A stretch of 64,000 nucleotides of DNA from Cladocopium goreaui (GCA_947184155.2 CAMXCT020002358.1:35001-99000); one strand, 5' to 3'. Counted from the first letter of the stretch, positions 19,497-30,357 are shown. Translations and numbers: made by a program. The notes: generated by a model from the sequence alone, not told the origin.

Positions 19497-22400
19497 AACA
19501 AGCAAGCACCACGATGCAAACTTTGGCATCAAAATGATCAAAATGATCTCCAACTGATCTTGACTGCTCAGGGATAGCTCGTGCTCCGATGTCAAACCCA
19601 GTCTGGAGGAGGCTCTGCAAATGTGTTCAGGGACACTGTGATTGGCAAACTCTGACACTCTTGGATACTTTTGGATACTTTTGGAGTCTTGAGCTAATGT
19701 TTGACAGTTTTGTTATGTGATGAGTTGAAACTCTGCTGTGCTATCTTGCATCAGATGCTTTTCCAGCTTCTGATATTTAATGTGTTGAATGTCCTTTTTG
19801 ATTCACTTTCCTCTGTCAGTCAGTGTCTTTGCATGTCGTTGTCAAAACATGATGTTTGTTTCCAAGCTTCCATGGAAGAGGCTGTACCTTCCAAAGAGGC
19901 TGAAGAAGCATCCGACGAGAAGAGGCGTGAGCCGTTCTTTGTATTGAGGTGTCTGGCTGTCTGGCTGTTGTGAACGAGCACCACTACCATGCAAAGCTTC
20001 CAAGTTTGGCATCAAAATGATCAAAATGATCTCCAACTGATCTTGACTGCTCAGGGATAGCTCGTGCTCCGATGCCAAACCCAGCCTAGAGGAGGCTCTG
20101 CAAATGTGTTCAGGGACACTGTGATTGGCAAACTCTGACACTCTTGGATACTTTTGGATACTTTTGGAGTCTTGAGCTAATGTTTGACAGTTTTGTTATG
20201 TGATGAGTTGAAACTCTGCTGTGCTATCTTGCATCAGATGCTTTTCCAGCTTCTGATATTTAATGTGTTGAATGTCCTTTTTGATTCACTTTCCTCTTTC
20301 AGTCAGTGTCTTCTGCATGTCGTTGTCAAAACATGATGTTTGTTTCCAAGCTTCCATGGAAGAGGCTGTACCTTCCAAAGAGGCTGAAGAAGCATCCGAC
20401 GAGAAGAGGCGTGAGCCGTTCTTTGTATTGAGGTGTCTGGCTGTCTGGCTGTTGTGAACGAGCACCACTACCATGCAAAGCTTCCAAGTTTGGCATCAAA
20501 ATGATCAAAATGATCTCCAACTGATCTTGACTGCTCAGGGATAGCTCGTGCTCCGATGCCAAACCCAGCCTAGAGGAGGCTCTGCAAATGTGTTCAGGGA
20601 CACTGTGATTGGCAAACTCTGACACTCTTGGATACTTTTGGATACTTTTGGAGTCTTGAGCTAATGTTTGACAGTTTTGTTATGTGATGAGTTGAAACTC
20701 TGCTGTGCTATCTTGCATCAGATGCTTTTCCAGCTTCTGATATTTAATGTGTTGAATATCCTTTTTGATTCACTTTCCTCTGTCAGTCAGTGTCTTTGCA
20801 TGTCGTTGTCAAAACATGATGTTTGTTTCCAAGCTTCCATGGAAGAGGCTGTACCTTCCAAAGAGGCTGAAGAAGCATCCGACGAGAAGAGGCGTGAGCC
20901 GTTCTTTGTATTGAGGTGTCTGGCTGTCTGGCTGTTGTGAACGAGCACCACTACCATGCAAAGCTTCCAAGTTTGGCATCAAAATGATCAAAATGATCTC
21001 CAACTGATCTTGACTGCTCAGGGATAGCTCGTGCTCCGATGCCAAACCCAGCCTAGAGGAGGCTCTGCAAATGTGTTCAGGGACACTGTGATTGGCAAAC
21101 TCTGACACTCTTGGATACTTTTGGATACTTTTGGAGTCTTGAGCTAATGTTTGACAGTTTTGTTATGTGATGAGTTGAAACTCTGCTGTGCAATCTTGCA
21201 GCAGATGCTTTTCCAGCTTCTGATATTTAATGTGTTGAATGTCCTTTTTTATTCACTTTTCTCTTTCAGTCAGTGTCTTTGCATGTCGTTGTCAAAACAT
21301 GATGTTTGTTTCCAAGCTTCCATGGAAGAGGCTGTACCTTCCAAAGAGGCTGAAGAAGCATCCGACGAGAAGAGGCGTGAGCCGTTCTTTGTATTGAGGT
21401 GTCTGGCTGTCTGGCTGTTGTGAACGAGCACCACTACCATGCAAAGCTTCCAAGTTTGGCATCAAAATGATCAAAATGATCTCCAACTGATCTTGACTGC
21501 TCAGGGATAGCTCGTGCTCCGATGCCAAACCCAGCCTAGAGGAGGCTCTGCAAATGTGTTCGGGGACACTGTGATTGGCAAACTCTGACACTTTTGGATA
21601 CTTTTGGATACTTTTGGAGTCTTGAGCTAATGTTTGACAGTTTTGTTATGTGATGAGTTGAAACTCTGCTGTGCAATCTTGCAGCAGATGCTTTTCCAGC
21701 TTCTGATATTTAATGTGTTGAATGTCCTTTTTGATTCACTTTCCTCTGTCAGTCAGTGTCTTTGCATGTCGTTGTCAAAACATGATGTTTGTTTCCAAGC
21801 TTCCATGGAAGAGGCTGTACCTTCCAAAGAGGCTGAAGAAGCATCCGACGAGAAGAGGCGTGAGCCGTTCTTTGTATTGAGGTGTCTGGCTGTTGTGAAT
21901 GAGCACCACTACCATGCAAAGCTTCCAAGTTTGCATCAAACTGATCAAAATGATCTCCAACTGATCTTGACTGCTCAGGGATAGCTCGTGCTCCGATGCC
22001 AAACCCGGTCTGGAGGAGGCTCTGCAAATGTGTTCGGGGACACTGTGATTGGCAAACTCTGACACTTTTGGATACTTTTGGATACTTTTGGAGTCTTGAG
22101 CCAATGTTTGACAGTTTTGTTATGTGATGAGTTGAAACTCTGCTGTGCAATCTTGCATCATATGCTTTTCCAGCTTCTGATATTTAATGTGTTGAATGTC
22201 CTTTTTGATTCATTTTTCTCTTTCAGTTAGTGTCTTCTGCATGTCGTTGTCAAAACATGATGTTTGTTTCCAAGCTTCCATGGAAGAGGCGGTACCTTCC
22301 AAAGAGGCTGAAGAAGCATCCGACGAGAAGAGGCGTGAGCCGTTCTTTGTATTGAGGTGTCTGGCTGTCTGGCTGTTGTGAATGAGCACCACTACCATGC

Positions 22401-23140
22401 AAAGCTTCCAAGTTTGGCATCAAAATGATCAAAATGATCTCCAACTGATCTTGACTGCTCAGGGATAGCTCGTGCTCCGATGCCAAACCCAGTCTGGAGG
22501 AGGCTCTGCCAATGTGTTCGGGGACACTGTGATTGGCAAACTCTGACACTTTTGGATACTTTTGGATACTTTTGGAGTCTTGAGCCAATGTTTGACAGTT
22601 TTGTTATGTGATGAGTTGAAACTTTGCTGTGCTATCTTGCATCAGATGCTTTTCCAGCTTCTGATATTTAATGTGTTGAATGTCCTTTTTGATTCACTTT
22701 CCTCTTTCAGTCAGTGTCTTCTGCATGTCGTTGTCAAAACATGATGTTTGTTTCCAAGCTTCCATGGAAGAGGCTGTACCTTCCAAAGAGGCTGAAGAAG
22801 CATCCGACGAGAAGAGGCGTGAGCCGTTCTTTGTATTGAGGTGTCTGGCTGTCTGGCTGTTGTGAACGAGCACCACTACCATGCAAAGCTTCCAAGTTTG
22901 GCATCAAAATGATCAAAATGATCTCCAACTGATCTTGACTGCTCAGGGATAGCTCGTGCTCCGATGCCAAACCCAGCCTAGAGGAGGCTCTGCAAATGTG
23001 TTCGGGGACACTGTGATTGGCAAACTCTGACACTTTTGGATACTTTTGGATACTTTTGGAGTCTTGAGCCAATGTTTGACAGTTTTGTTATGTGATGAGT
23101 TGAAACTCTGCAAGATTGCATCTTGCAGCAGATTTTTTTT
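19497..23140. repeat. Tandem array, about 7.5 copies of a 483 bp unit
   Basis: Units begin with GAGCACCACTACCATGCAAA near 19974, 20457, 20940, 21423, 21897, 22380 and 22864; the first (19497) is diverged. Within each, the plus frame carries a short segment MEEAVPSKEAEEASDEKRRE and the minus strand has a 99-codon frame. One unit (near 21890) lacks 8 bp, and single-base indels (TCTTTGC/TCTTCTGC) break longer frames. A diverged version of the plus segment outside the array (23193) keeps the peptide, so an exon on the plus strand is the better guess. Function unknown. Confidence 0.85.
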
Positions 23141-23192
23141 CCAGCCTTTTTGGATATGGTATGTGTCCACTGAGTCCACCGCAACTCTCCAG

Positions 23193-23260
23193 GGCCCTTC
23201 GGAGGCTGTACCTTCCAAAGAGGCTGAAGCCTTCGGCGAGAGAAGGCCGGCTTCACCCAG
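23193..23260 (+). CDS. Candidate exon related to the 483 bp array
   Basis: Acceptor AACTCTCCAG|GGC. The frame GPSEAVPSKEAEAFGERRPA keeps the EAVPSKEAE motif of the array units while the DNA around it differs, which suggests selection on the protein. Confidence 0.45.
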
Positions 23261-23455
23261 CTGTTGTGAAAGAACTCAAATATCAGCTTCGGATCACTTT
23301 CCATATGGCTTTGTTGGCAATTTTTCTGGGAAAAAAATACGATAAAACTATAAAACAACGTTTTTTTTTTCTGGGATTTCCCATGTATTTTCAGACAAAC
23401 CCATATCCTACTCTAACTTCTTCTTGTGCAAGTTTGAGGCACATTTTTTCAACAG

Positions 23456-23495
23456 GCCTGCGGTTCCTGACGCTGAAATCTTTGTGGAGGCGAGG
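23456..23495 (+). CDS. Candidate small exon
   Basis: Acceptor CATTTTTTCAACAG and donor GAGG|GTATGT enclose PAVPDAEIFVEAR. Very short. Confidence 0.35.
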
Positions 23496-23527
23496 GTATG
23501 TTGGAATTGGCCAATCACCAATTATAT

Positions 23528-23545
23528 TACCCTCTGGTTATTTAA
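23528..23545. mobile_element. Solo TACCCTCTGG end
   Basis: TACCCTCTGGTTATTTAA without a matching right end. Degenerate GATGGTTAATAATGG repeats follow to the next full element. Confidence 0.5.
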
Positions 23546-23636
23546 TGATGTTGGATGATGGTTAATAGTATCTAATGATGGTTAATAATGGATTGTAATG
23601 GATGATAATAATGGATTATAATTGATAGTAAACAAT

Positions 23637-23753
23637 TACCCTCTGGTTATTTAACATAGCCATGGTATAGATGGCCCATTTATAGATGGTTTACCTGGGT
23701 TTACCTATTAGAAATGGTGATTTTCCATGGCTATGTTAAATAACCAGATGGTA
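23637..23753. mobile_element. TACCCTCTGG-family TIR element
   Basis: TACCCTCTGGTTATTTAACA to TGTTAAATAACCAGATGGTA, 117 bp. Shares the ATAGATGGTTTACC core with the copy at 1598. Confidence 0.85.
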
Positions 23754-23835
23754 TATTGGTTAGTATAATCCTTGAACTAATCATCAACCATATTCAACCA
23801 ATGAAAAGTTACCAGTTATATCCACTGAAAAATCC
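23754..23835. repeat. Right copy of the inverted repeat flanking the array
   Basis: TATTGGTTAGTATAATCC through AACTAATCATCAACC to ACCAGTTATATCCACT is the reverse complement of 19311-19380, with a short insertion. Confidence 0.6.
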
Positions 23836-23994
23836 CCCTGTTTGATGGTTAAAACCTCGATTGTCGAAGGAAGTTTAGAAGTCAAACTTCCGACGATATG
23901 GACAGATGGAAAAACAGAGGTGGGAAGAGTCAGCGAAGAGAAAGAGTCAGTAGAAAGAACATCAGAGAAGAGAAACAGTCAGAAGAAAGAAGAT

Positions 23995-24284
23995 GCCGGT
24001 GGGCGAAAAGGTAGAAAAGTCGCGAAACACAGTGTTTTTCCAATGTTTTGTGGCTCCGGAGGGTCTAAAAGTAGGCTCGCTAAAGGGTGCGGAGCCATTT
24101 GGGCAGATGAAAGATGAACAATTGCGCGCCGTTGTGGTGCGAAGCACGTTTCCGCGTCAAAATGCCAAAAGAACCACTTTGGAGGTTGAGATGTCGAAAA
24201 AGTGCACGCCGTTTTGGCGCGAAGCAAACTTCGAAGTCAAACCGTTAAAAACACCAGGGGTTCGGACCACTTTTGGACATTGAA
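23995..24284 (+). repeat. Translated dispersed repeat (dinoflagellate type)
   Basis: Frames contain VVVRSTFPRQNAKRTTLEVE and MSKKCTPFWREANFEVK. The two halves repeat each other (GCCGTTGTGGTGCGAAGCA and GCCGTTTTGGCGCGAAGCA). From memory, similar strings are common in Symbiodiniaceae predicted proteins; I cannot verify this here. Probably a repetitive sequence and not a gene. Confidence 0.5.
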
Positions 24285-24295
24285 CTGCGCCACGC

Positions 24296-24780
24296 TACAC
24301 CACACTACACCACACTACACCACACTCACACTACACCACACTACAGCTACGGCTACAGCTACAGCTACAGCTACAACAACAACAACGACAACGACAAGGA
24401 CAACGACAACTGCAACTGCAACTACAAGTACAACTACAGCTACTACAGCTACAAGAACTACAACTACAACTGCAACTACAATTACAACTACAACAGCAAT
24501 AACTACAGCCACAACTACAACTACATTACGCTACAGCTACAGCTACAGGTACAGCTACAGCTCCAACTCCAACTCCAACTCTACACGACACTACACGACG
24601 CTACACGACACTACAACTACAACTACAACCGCGACTAACTGCAACTGCAGCTACCGCTACAACTCCACTACTCTCCACTCTCCACTCTCCACTTCACCAC
24701 ACTACCACTACACCAAACTACAACTACAACTACAACTGTACATGGCACTACACTACACCACACTACATCCAGCAGTTGTG
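24296..24780. repeat. CTACAA/CTACAC low-complexity block
   Basis: Nearly uninterrupted CTACAACTACAA, CACTACACCA and GCTACAGCTACAG trinucleotide-like repeats over 480 bp. Open frames across it are caused by the lack of TAG/TGA in this composition. Confidence 0.9.
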
Positions 24781-25129
24781 GTTGAGGAGGCCACTGCAAC
24801 CACTCCCAAAAAACACAACGCGAACCAACTTTCGGTCCATCTTTGACACTTCCGCCACCGCCTTGCGCGGTACTACTGGAATACTCAATACCAGACGCGA
24901 TCAGTTTATTGAAACCCCCAAACCGATTTTTAAGTCCTTCTTAACTCATCATTATTTTAGAATCGGATTTTCCATTTCCATTTTTTTAAGGGTTTGCTAT
25001 AGCCAATTTAAAAGCGCACAATTTTCCAAGCGGAAAATAACCACAGGAACCTTGGCTGCGCCTGGATTGCGCCAACTCGTGCAGCTCTCAGGGAGGGCTG
25101 AAGGACCCCATTTTGGCAGTTGCAGCCCT

Positions 25130-25225
25130 TACCCTCTGAGTATTTACCATAGCCATTGCATGGATGGTCCATTTATAGATAACCATGATTATTTACATCT
25201 TGAACATGGTGATTTTCCAGTTCGC
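25130..25225. mobile_element. TACCCTCTGG-family element, degraded
   Basis: Starts TACCCTCTGAGTATTTACCA, with the core ATGGTGATTTTCCAGTTCGC. The right end is lost. Confidence 0.5.
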
Positions 25226-25439
25226 TGTGTTGAAGAATTAGAGGCTACTATATTTCCCCATGAGCAGATGGGGATAGATGGGGTATATCGCTAGATAACA
25301 TTTAATAATGAAGTTGAGATGTAATGCATACTTGTAAGATCTTGTAAGATTTTGATTCTGTTACCTAGAGGAAAATGGTCACTTAGAAAATTTCATGTTC
25401 CCAAGACATTTTTCACCATCACTGGCTGACTGGCTTCAG

Positions 25440-25526
25440 GTTTCTCCAGCAGCGTCTACAGGAGGATCTGGCATCACTGGAGGATGCCGTGGGACGCATC
25501 GGCGACTTCCACGAGGAACCATCCAG
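25440..25526 (+). CDS. Candidate exon, RFL-type coiled coil, 29 codons
   Basis: Acceptor CTGGCTTCAG|G and donor ATCCAG|GTGGAA. The frame reads RFLQQRLQEDLASLEDAVGR then IGDFHEEPS. Third member of the RFL exon family (15548, 19115). Confidence 0.6.
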
Positions 25527-25834
25527 GTGGAAGTTGCCTGGATTTTGGTCGATTTTTGTCCAAAACAGATTGGGGATCCAGGAGAACTATGATTCTTCGG
25601 ATGTGAAGCATGTTTGACCAGCAAAAATTGTGAGTTGAGCAAAAACAGAAAAAAATCAAGCAGCAAAAATTGCAAATATGGCTGCGTGTAGGCACATGTG
25701 GGCAATTGTCTTGGAAGATCCAGGAAGATCTAAATCAGAATCCCAATTCTTCCAGATTCTTGGTTGATCCCACATTCTGTTGGGGGGTCTCCATGGTATC
25801 CTCTGAAGTCATTGTGAGAAGTCAGCAGCACCAG

Positions 25835-25916
25835 GTGTACTTCACCAATGGAGGCGACTTTTGGAGCCCTGCGGGCGCGATTGCAGGACATTGCAACTGC
25901 TGAAAGGCACAGCGAG
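25835..25916 (+). CDS. Candidate exon, helical
   Basis: Acceptor AGCACCAG|G. The frame CTSPMEATFGALRARLQDIA continues TAERHSE. The 3' end is uncertain. Confidence 0.5.
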
Positions 25917-26091
25917 ATGCATGAACATTCATATTGAATTTAGATCAGATGTAGTAAAACCATGTAAAACCCAAACTATAAAATCCATAAACCATCCAGA
26001 AACCATTCAGAGATTTTCTCAGAAATGACTTGGTAGAATCCCCGCTAGGAGATGACTTGGGATAGTTATTGTGGCACCACATCTCTGAGAG

Positions 26092-26172
26092 GACAATCTG
26101 CGAGAGGAAGAGTTCACTCGCTTCCTGGATGTCTTGAAGGGACAGGCAGAAAAGTGCAGAAAAGTCGAAGAC
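26092..26172 (+). CDS. Candidate exon, charged coiled coil
   Basis: GAGAG|GAC acceptor-like site. The frame DNLREEEFTRFLDVLKGQAE continues KCRKVED. The minus strand is also open but less protein-like. Confidence 0.5.
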
Positions 26173-26219
26173 AGTTGGATGATTTTGTCGCCATGTTTTG
26201 TTCAATGATATAAACCATA

Positions 26220-26370
26220 GTCCATAGTCCTTGTCATGATTATGATAATCATGATCATGATAACAACAATAGCAATAACAACAACAATAATAGTACTAGT
26301 AGTAACAACAATAGTAGTAATAGTAACAAATCAATAATAATTATAATCATCATCATCAGTATCATGGTTA
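26220..26370. repeat. AT-rich CAACAATAA/AATAGTAGT microsatellite
   Basis: Degenerate trinucleotide repeats of the AAC/AAT/AGT type with no coding signal. Confidence 0.75.
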
Positions 26371-26435
26371 TTGATGGTTATTGTGACTCTTGCTCTTATT
26401 TGACGATGATGGTGACCATGATCTCTGAAATTTAG

Positions 26436-26534
26436 GCCTTGCAAAATCGGCAGGTGGATCGCCCGGAGCCGTGCTTCACGGCCACCCAGTGTAGCTTTCC
26501 GGTGGCCCAGCGAAGTTTGTTTCTCTGGGAATGG
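26436..26534 (+). CDS. Candidate exon, 33 codons
   Basis: Acceptor GAAATTTAG|GCC and donor GAATGG|GTCAAA, length 99, phase 0. The frame begins ALQNRQVDRPEPCFTATQCS and ends QRSLFLWEW. Product unknown. Confidence 0.55.
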
Positions 26535-26702
26535 GTCAAAATTTCCTGCCCAAAACCGCAGATTCTGTTCTTTTTTTGTTAAACAGCCAACTTTTAAGAG
26601 GTCGAATTTTGACCTACCCATTTTGATGCCTTAGGTCTGCTGTAAGTTGACTTCTTACAGCAGATTGGTAGTAAATGATCAGCGTGGCTCAGTAGTTACC
26701 CC

Positions 26703-26782
26703 CGCATGAAAGTGATTCCATCTGTTATCAAACTGGTCAGAAAGGTCGTTGATGAATTGCGACGGTTGCCCCCCCAAACCAG
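26703..26782 (+). CDS. Candidate exon
   Basis: Donor AACCAG|GTATTC is strong. The frame RMKVIPSVIKLVRKVVDELR continues RLPPQT. The 5' end is uncertain: AACTGGTCAG at 26740 is an alternative acceptor. Confidence 0.5.
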
Positions 26783-27113
26783 GTATTCGTTCCCTAACAA
26801 CATGGCACAGTTTCTGTCGATGGAGATATGATTTGCCATTTGAAGAGCAGGCTTAAGCATTCATGTTCGGAGTTGTCTCAAAATTTGGAGCCCCCAAATC
26901 TCATGGGTTGATCATCCGGAAAATCCATGAAAATCCTATGGCTTCTCATCATTTTCCGCATTGAAATGGGCATCTGAAAAACCCTCGTGGGGCGGGCTGA
27001 AAGCTTCAGGCCTGGACGAGCGGACCCTGTCAGCATCCCTACGAGGGGATGAACTGATCTCAGAGTCAGATGTGGCCACAGATGGAGTTGGATGAGATGG
27101 AAGCCATTCATTT

Positions 27114-27240
27114 TACCCTCTGGTTATGACATTCACAGTTTGCCATAGAAAATCACCATTTGTAATAGGTAAAACATCTATAAATCTATGGGCCATCGAA
27201 AAACCATGGCTAATTATGTGAATGTCATAACCAGAGGGTA
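27114..27240. mobile_element. TACCCTCTGG-family TIR element
   Basis: TACCCTCTGGTTATGACATT to AATGTCATAACCAGAGGGTA, 127 bp with perfect 20 bp inverted ends. The best-preserved copy in the window. Confidence 0.9.
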
Positions 27241-27364
27241 ATAGTCATCATAGTCATCATAGTCATCAATCCACCCCAGTTTGGGGATGTGATCATGGCA
27301 CAGCTGTCTTGATCAACTTGATTTTGGCATCTTTTTGGGCTTACGACAGCTGGATTTCTGGCAG

Positions 27365-27497
27365 AAATGCTGCGAGGCCGCTGCCGGAGCTTCCAATTTT
27401 AGGATCGCTCCGACTACGGGAAGCTTCACAGGCGAAAGAAAGGGGGCACCTGATGTTCAACGTGACATGGACCTATGATGCAATGGAGCTGACTTGA
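27365..27497 (+). CDS. Candidate exon, possibly terminal
   Basis: After TCTGGCAG the frame reads NAARPLPELPILGSLRLREA, then SQAKERGHLM, to a TGA at 27495. A donor before the stop is possible. Confidence 0.45.
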
Positions 27498-27952
27498 TAT
27501 AGTTTCTAACTATGGCAAAGCTGGCTTGAATTCTGTGGTGTGCCCAAGTTTTCCATCAATTCTTTCCTTCAGTAGGTGCCATCGCAATGCAGAGTGCCGC
27601 GAGCGCCGCGGGCGCTGCAGTTCACGGTGCCTCACATGGACTTCGGTAGAGCTGCGGATGTCGGGGGCTCAGTGTGGTGATTGATGTTTGGGTTTGGGGT
27701 GAAAAATGGGTAGATTTCCGTGATTTTTTCCATCCCAAATCCACTGGTTATAGAAGATTATTGGTGTTAATTGATGTTAATTCATGAGATTCAAGAATTC
27801 TGATGGCCATAAATCAGTCTTTTTTCAGTACACTTCAGCATCTTTGGTACTACTACACCCAATTTTCACACAGCGGCATCGCAGCTGTTGGACGCCGCAA
27901 AGATCCTTGTCACAGCGGGGCCAGTAGATTCGTGCGGAGTAGCCACATTTGA

Positions 27953-28062
27953 TACCCTTTGGTAAACATCCAAAAAGCTATTGAACATGGTCATTTATAG
28001 TTGATTTACCCAGCTAGAAAATGGTGATTTTCCATCGTTTTTTGTATCTTTACCAGAGGGTA
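27953..28062. mobile_element. TACCCTCTGG-family TIR element
   Basis: TACCCTTTGGTAAACATCCA to CTTTACCAGAGGGTA, 110 bp. A further degenerate end (TACCCTCTGATTTG) is at 28115. Confidence 0.8.
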
Positions 28063-28357
28063 TAAGGCAGGAATGCATGCGATCTTGCCAGGGGTTCAGT
28101 ATCTTCAAGTCCGATACCCTCTGATTTGCTGAAACCTGGTTTTCCGAGATCCACACCAAGTTAAAAAACCTCATTTTTTCAGATTTTTCCATTTTTTAAC
28201 CCATCATTAAATGATGAAGACCATGGGAAATAGATGCTTTCCCCAGGTTTTAATTAATCGTGGGAACCCAGGTTTCTATTAAACTCACCATTAAAATAGA
28301 TGCTTCCCCCATTATCTTTCCCAGCTAGAAACCTCCATTTTCTGTGGGATTTCCCAG

Positions 28358-28510
28358 CGGAGCTGATTTCCCGAAGTATTTTGAGGCAGTCCTGGAGTTC
28401 TCCTATGCTGGTGTTCATCGGCAAGAAGCCGTGACCAAGTCTGACTCCCCATGGCCAGTTTTCCCGCAGTTTGCCAAGCAGTTTTCGGCCTTTGATGAAC
28501 TTGAAACCAG
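28358..28510 (+). CDS. Candidate exon, 51 codons
   Basis: Acceptor GGATTTCCCAG and an AACCAG|GAGAAT (GA-type) donor. The frame reads GADFPKYFEAVLEFSYAGVH, later PVFPQFAKQFSAFDELET. Among the clearest exons of the left half. Product unknown. Confidence 0.6.
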
Positions 28511-28539
28511 GAGAATTCGTTTTTTTGATTATCTTGGAT

Positions 28540-28680
28540 AATCTTGGATGATGTTGGATGGTTTGGATTGGATCAGATTGGATGATTTCATATCGATCTT
28601 GGATGATATAGGATGATATTGGAAGATACAGTAGTGGATTTTGATGATATTGGACGATATTGGATGATGGTAAGAAATGC
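28540..28680. repeat. TTGGATGAT degenerate repeat
   Basis: Repeated GATGATATTGGATGATGTTGG-like motifs directly after the exon ending at 28510. Confidence 0.65.
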
Positions 28681-29063
28681 GTGACAACCCAAAGCCCGGA
28701 GTCAAGATGCCCTAGGTTGTTGGAGAACAGGCACATGGCAGGGGCATGATGTCGAGCAGCAGTTTCCCACGACTGGGTGGGAAAGATCTGGGGAAAGTTA
28801 CAGAAATTCGATGGTTTAGAACATCATGTCCCCTACTGAAGTAACTAAAGTTACTAAAGTCATCTTGAATATAGCAATTGTATGGAGATACACCATATTT
28901 TCAGCCCAGTTTGATTCATTGATCGATTAATCATCGCTGTGCCATGTTCTCTACAGTATGCCCCAAACAAGTATACTCCAAAGTCACCAGCAAAGTGATG
29001 AGTATATTCCAAATTCACCATCGGACTGCTAGTTTGCACCATCCAGACCCCTTTGGTTTTCAG

Positions 29064-29157
29064 GCCCTTGCTGCTGCCACTGACAGATGCCAAGAAAAGC
29101 TGCAGATCGCTGGGCAGGCGGAGTTAACTGGACCATGGATGACCTTGGATGGAGTTT
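29064..29157 (+). CDS. Candidate exon
   Basis: Acceptor TTGGTTTTCAG|GCC, frame ALAAATDRCQEKLQIAGQAE then LTGPWMTLDGVS. The 3' end is approximate. Confidence 0.5.
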
Positions 29158-29276
29158 CTGATCATGAGCCCTTAATTCTGGCTGATCCATTGATCACCCA
29201 TTGATCCATAGGTCAATGGCTATGATTCATCATCCCAGATGGAAACTGAGGAAATTGCTGCCATGATGCCAGGCAG

Positions 29277-29400
29277 GGCATCCACGTCTCCCTTTTGCGA
29301 CTCTGCGAAACGGCCAACTTTGTGCTGTGGGGCCCTCACTGCTCCCGGGAATTTCGATGGGATTCTTTTTTTCGGGGCCATATGGGTCTGAAAACCTTGA
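29277..29400 (+). CDS. Candidate exon, frame uncertain
   Basis: After CCAGGCAG one frame reads GIHVSLLRLCETANFVLWGP then HCSREFRWDS; another (METEEIAAMMPGRASTSPFC) is open from 29239. One is real at most. Confidence 0.4.
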
Positions 29401-29525
29401 GAAAACTCTCAAAGTTGATGGTTGACCATGATTTTCACATATTTTCACCAAACATCCCATGGATTTTGGGGCTATAGCATGGTAGACCCTATTTCCAAAC
29501 ACAGTCAGAGGGTGTTTTCGGGTAG

Positions 29526-29611
29526 ATTTGAGGCACCCTGGCTGTTCGGTCTACACCTGGAGCTCTGGGTTGGGAGCCTAGGAGATAATCAGCTGCAGGG
29601 AGATTTATGGT
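29526..29611 (+). CDS. Candidate exon
   Basis: TTCGGGTAG acceptor-like site, frame FEAPWLFGLHLELWVGSLGD then NQLQGDLW, closed by TAG at 29612. Confidence 0.4.
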
Positions 29612-29736
29612 AGAATATGTCGCATTCAACATCTCATAAATCCGGGGCTTCCAAAGTGGAAAAACTATGAAACCTCTGAGTTTGAATGGACAAAAGTTTT
29701 TTTTTTTCATGGTCGGATTGGATATTTTGATGGATG

Positions 29737-29928
29737 ATCGATGCCGTAGGCCCACTAAGATTGGCTTCCGGCTGTCTGACCCTAAGTGCTGTGGTGGAAG
29801 CCGTGGGTCTCCGACTTCGGATGTTTGGTGTTTCGCTGGAGTCCAAGGTCGGGACGGGAGACGCGGAGCAAGGCGGGTGCGGGCAGCCCGGCCAAGCTCG
29901 ATGGCTTTTCTGTTTGAAAACATGGTGA
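29737..29928 (+). CDS. Possible exon
   Basis: Two plus frames and one long minus frame are open in this GC-rich block. The frame DAVGPLRLASGCLTLSAVVE has the best codon composition. Unresolved. Confidence 0.3.
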   Translation: MDAVGPLRLASGCLTLSAVVEAVGLRLRMFGVSLESKVGTGDAEQGGCGQPGQARWLFCLKTW

Positions 29929-30078
29929 ATTTGATGGCATCAGCTGCCAGGACATGATGCAGTGGCACATGAGGCAGAGAGATCCAGGGGATCCAGGGAG
30001 GGGGGATCTGGGAAGCTTCACTTTGATGACTTTCATGTTTGGAAGTAGCAACTCGCACCATATTTGGAGACTGGACAG

Positions 30079-30188
30079 GTACATTGCAGGGCTGCTGGAA
30101 GCAACTCTCCTTGAGAGGCGAGATGTGCGAAAACTTCGATTTGCAACTCATCTCATGCGGTTTTTTCATGAACTTTCCAAGCTTTGGG
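30079..30188 (+). CDS. Candidate exon, about 36 codons, helical
   Basis: Acceptor AGACTGGACAG|G. The frame, counting the split Arg codon, reads RYIAGLLEATLLERRDVRKL then RFATHLMRFFHELSKLW. It leads directly into a degraded inverted-repeat element (30191-30290). Confidence 0.55.
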
Positions 30189-30309
30189 GCTCTGGTTATG
30201 TCAAAATAGATATTGAACATTATTGAACATGGTCATAGAAATCGTTGATCTATCTGGTACAAATGGTGATTTTCCAGTTCGCAAACTCTAAACGTTTCTG
30301 CTGGTCAGG

Positions 30310-30357
30310 CCAAAGAATCCCTTCAGTTTCATGGCAGACTTGGTCGCGTGCTGCCAG
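30310..30357 (+). CDS. Candidate exon
   Basis: CTGGTCAG|GCC acceptor, frame AKESLQFHGRLGRVLP, donor TGCCAG|GAGG. Short. Confidence 0.4.

Noticed and set aside
19842-21591. Minus 99-codon ORF (MSEFANHSVPEHICRASSRL) in each 483 bp unit as a gene
   Set aside because: It recurs with the unit, one copy is broken by an 8 bp loss, and the part preserved outside the array is the plus-frame peptide.
24202-24846. 214-codon Thr-rich ORF
   Set aside because: The frame crosses CTACAA simple sequence; composition alone keeps it open.
29489-30220. 243-codon minus-strand ORF
   Set aside because: It spans several plus exons with better splice signals (30079, 29526) and has no recognisable domain; kept only as a doubt.
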